A stretch of 6,529 bases of DNA from DATMYQ01 sp035560935 (GTDB lineage: Bacteria; Bacillota; Negativicutes; Sporomusales; Sporomusaceae): NCBI GenBank assembly GCA_035560935.1, contig DATMYQ010000338.1, positions 1-6,529 of the forward strand, given 5' to 3'. Every line of letters begins with the position of its first letter. Position 1 is the stretch's first letter. The position numbers and the translations under genes are program-made. Of the stretch, positions 6,358 to 6,529 are shown one piece after another. The notes under the pieces were generated by a model, which saw only the letters and a program-made list of their open reading frames with translations, was not told where the DNA came from and did no database searches.

Positions 6358-6414
6358 ATGCGCCATTATATATTCACAGCTTCCCCAAAAAGCAAAAATA
6401 GTGAAAGTATATAA
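6358..6414 (+). CDS. Possible 18-codon ORF or leader peptide
   Basis: ATG 6358 lies 8 bases after a good Shine-Dalgarno sequence (GGAGG, 6345-6349) and 30 bases after TATAAT. The ORF encodes MRHYIFTASPKSKNSESI and stops at TAA 6412-6414, 56 bases before the next gene's start. I recognise no family. There is no run of one amino acid that would suggest a classic attenuation peptide. It could be a translated leader, a remnant of a gene start or a coincidence; only the ribosome site speaks for it. Confidence 0.25.
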   Translation: MRHYIFTASPKSKNSESI

Positions 6415-6457
6415 ATGGGACTAGATGGAAAAGAACTAAAAACGACTATTTTAGTCT

Positions 6458-6464
6458 AGGAGGG
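6458..6464 (+). promoter_or_regulatory. Strong ribosome binding site before a TTG start
   Basis: AGGAGGG lies 6 bases before TTG 6471 and is the strongest Shine-Dalgarno match in the window. It decides the start of the truncated gene, since no in-frame ATG or GTG sits at suitable spacing. Directly upstream, ACTAAAA/TTTTAGT (6435-6441 with 6449-6455) and GACTA/TAGTC (6444-6448 with 6452-6456) are two mutually exclusive small hairpins. Confidence 0.75.
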
Positions 6465-6470
6465 AATATT

Positions 6471-6529
6471 TTGTATAATTGTGCTTTGTGTTCTGTACAT
6501 GCTTGTAGCAATGGTGATATAAATAAAGC
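6471..6529 (+). CDS. DUF1847-like putative metal-binding protein, N-terminal fragment
   Basis: Only the first 19 codons and two bases of the next are in the window; the gene continues past the right edge. From TTG 6471 the product starts MYNCALCSVHAC, with cysteines at 4, 7 and 12. A very early C-A-x-C...H-A-C cluster is what I recall for DUF1847 proteins, small uncharacterised cysteine-rich proteins thought to bind metal. The strong AGGAGGG at proper spacing supports translation from TTG. The biochemical role of the family is not established. The assignment rests on a short stretch, so moderate confidence is appropriate; other Cys-rich small proteins cannot be ruled out. It is probably transcribed separately from the efflux operon, because 267 bases lie between them. 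Confidence 0.6.
   Translation, partial: MYNCALCSVHACSNGDINK

Noticed and set aside
1..6529. CRISPR array, tRNA/rRNA gene, insertion sequence, toxin-antitoxin or phage genes
   Set aside because: No regularly spaced repeats, cloverleaf-like segments, transposase motifs or phage proteins were seen. Apart from the right-edge fragment, the window is filled by five ordinary metabolic, regulatory and transport genes.

Overview
The window reads as a chromosomal segment from a Firmicute. The best guess is a Negativicute (Sporomusa/Pelosinus-like), because it mixes two kinds of signal. A SAM-I (S-box) leader, Bacillus DapG-type aspartokinase, sigma-A type promoters and strong GGAGG ribosome binding sites point to Firmicutes. 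An EmrA/EmrB-type efflux pair of the sort usual in cells with two membranes points to a diderm. This taxonomic call is inference. All genes are on the + strand, and the window ends inside a further + strand gene.

Region 1 (1-2857) is a SAM-controlled amino-acid operon. A SAM-I riboswitch aptamer (about 26-133) overlaps an antiterminator arm and is followed by an intrinsic terminator (155-181). Next comes an unusual 45-bp palindrome (195-239) whose core looks like a second, bidirectional terminator. Then follow a DapG-like aspartate kinase (293-1510) and a class I/II PLP-dependent aminotransferase (1572-2765). A 16-bp-stem intrinsic terminator (2814-2857) closes the operon. The kinase commits aspartate to the methionine/threonine/lysine/DAP branches, so SAM repression of its transcription makes physiological sense. 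The aminotransferase substrate is not settled by sequence; aspartate/oxaloacetate and methionine/KMTB are both plausible.

Region 2 (2933-6203) is a self-contained drug-efflux operon. It has a near-consensus promoter (TTGACA, 17 bp, TACTAT), an 18-bp dyad operator at the expected transcription start, a MarR-family regulator, an EmrA/HlyD-type membrane fusion protein and a 14-TM DHA2 (EmrB/QacA) transporter. The likely logic is that the MarR protein represses its own operon until a ligand releases it, after which EmrA and EmrB assemble an export pump. No outer-membrane TolC-like gene is present here.

Region 3 (6204-6529) is a more AT-rich intergenic stretch with weak promoter-like sequence and a doubtful 18-codon ORF. 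It ends in the first 19 codons of a new gene starting at TTG 6471. The Cys spacing of those codons matches the N-terminus of DUF1847 putative metal-binding proteins.

I did not find a clearly novel system. The most worthwhile oddities are the tandem-terminator architecture after the SAM riboswitch, the SAM control of an aminotransferase of uncertain substrate, and the truncated DUF1847-like gene at the right edge.
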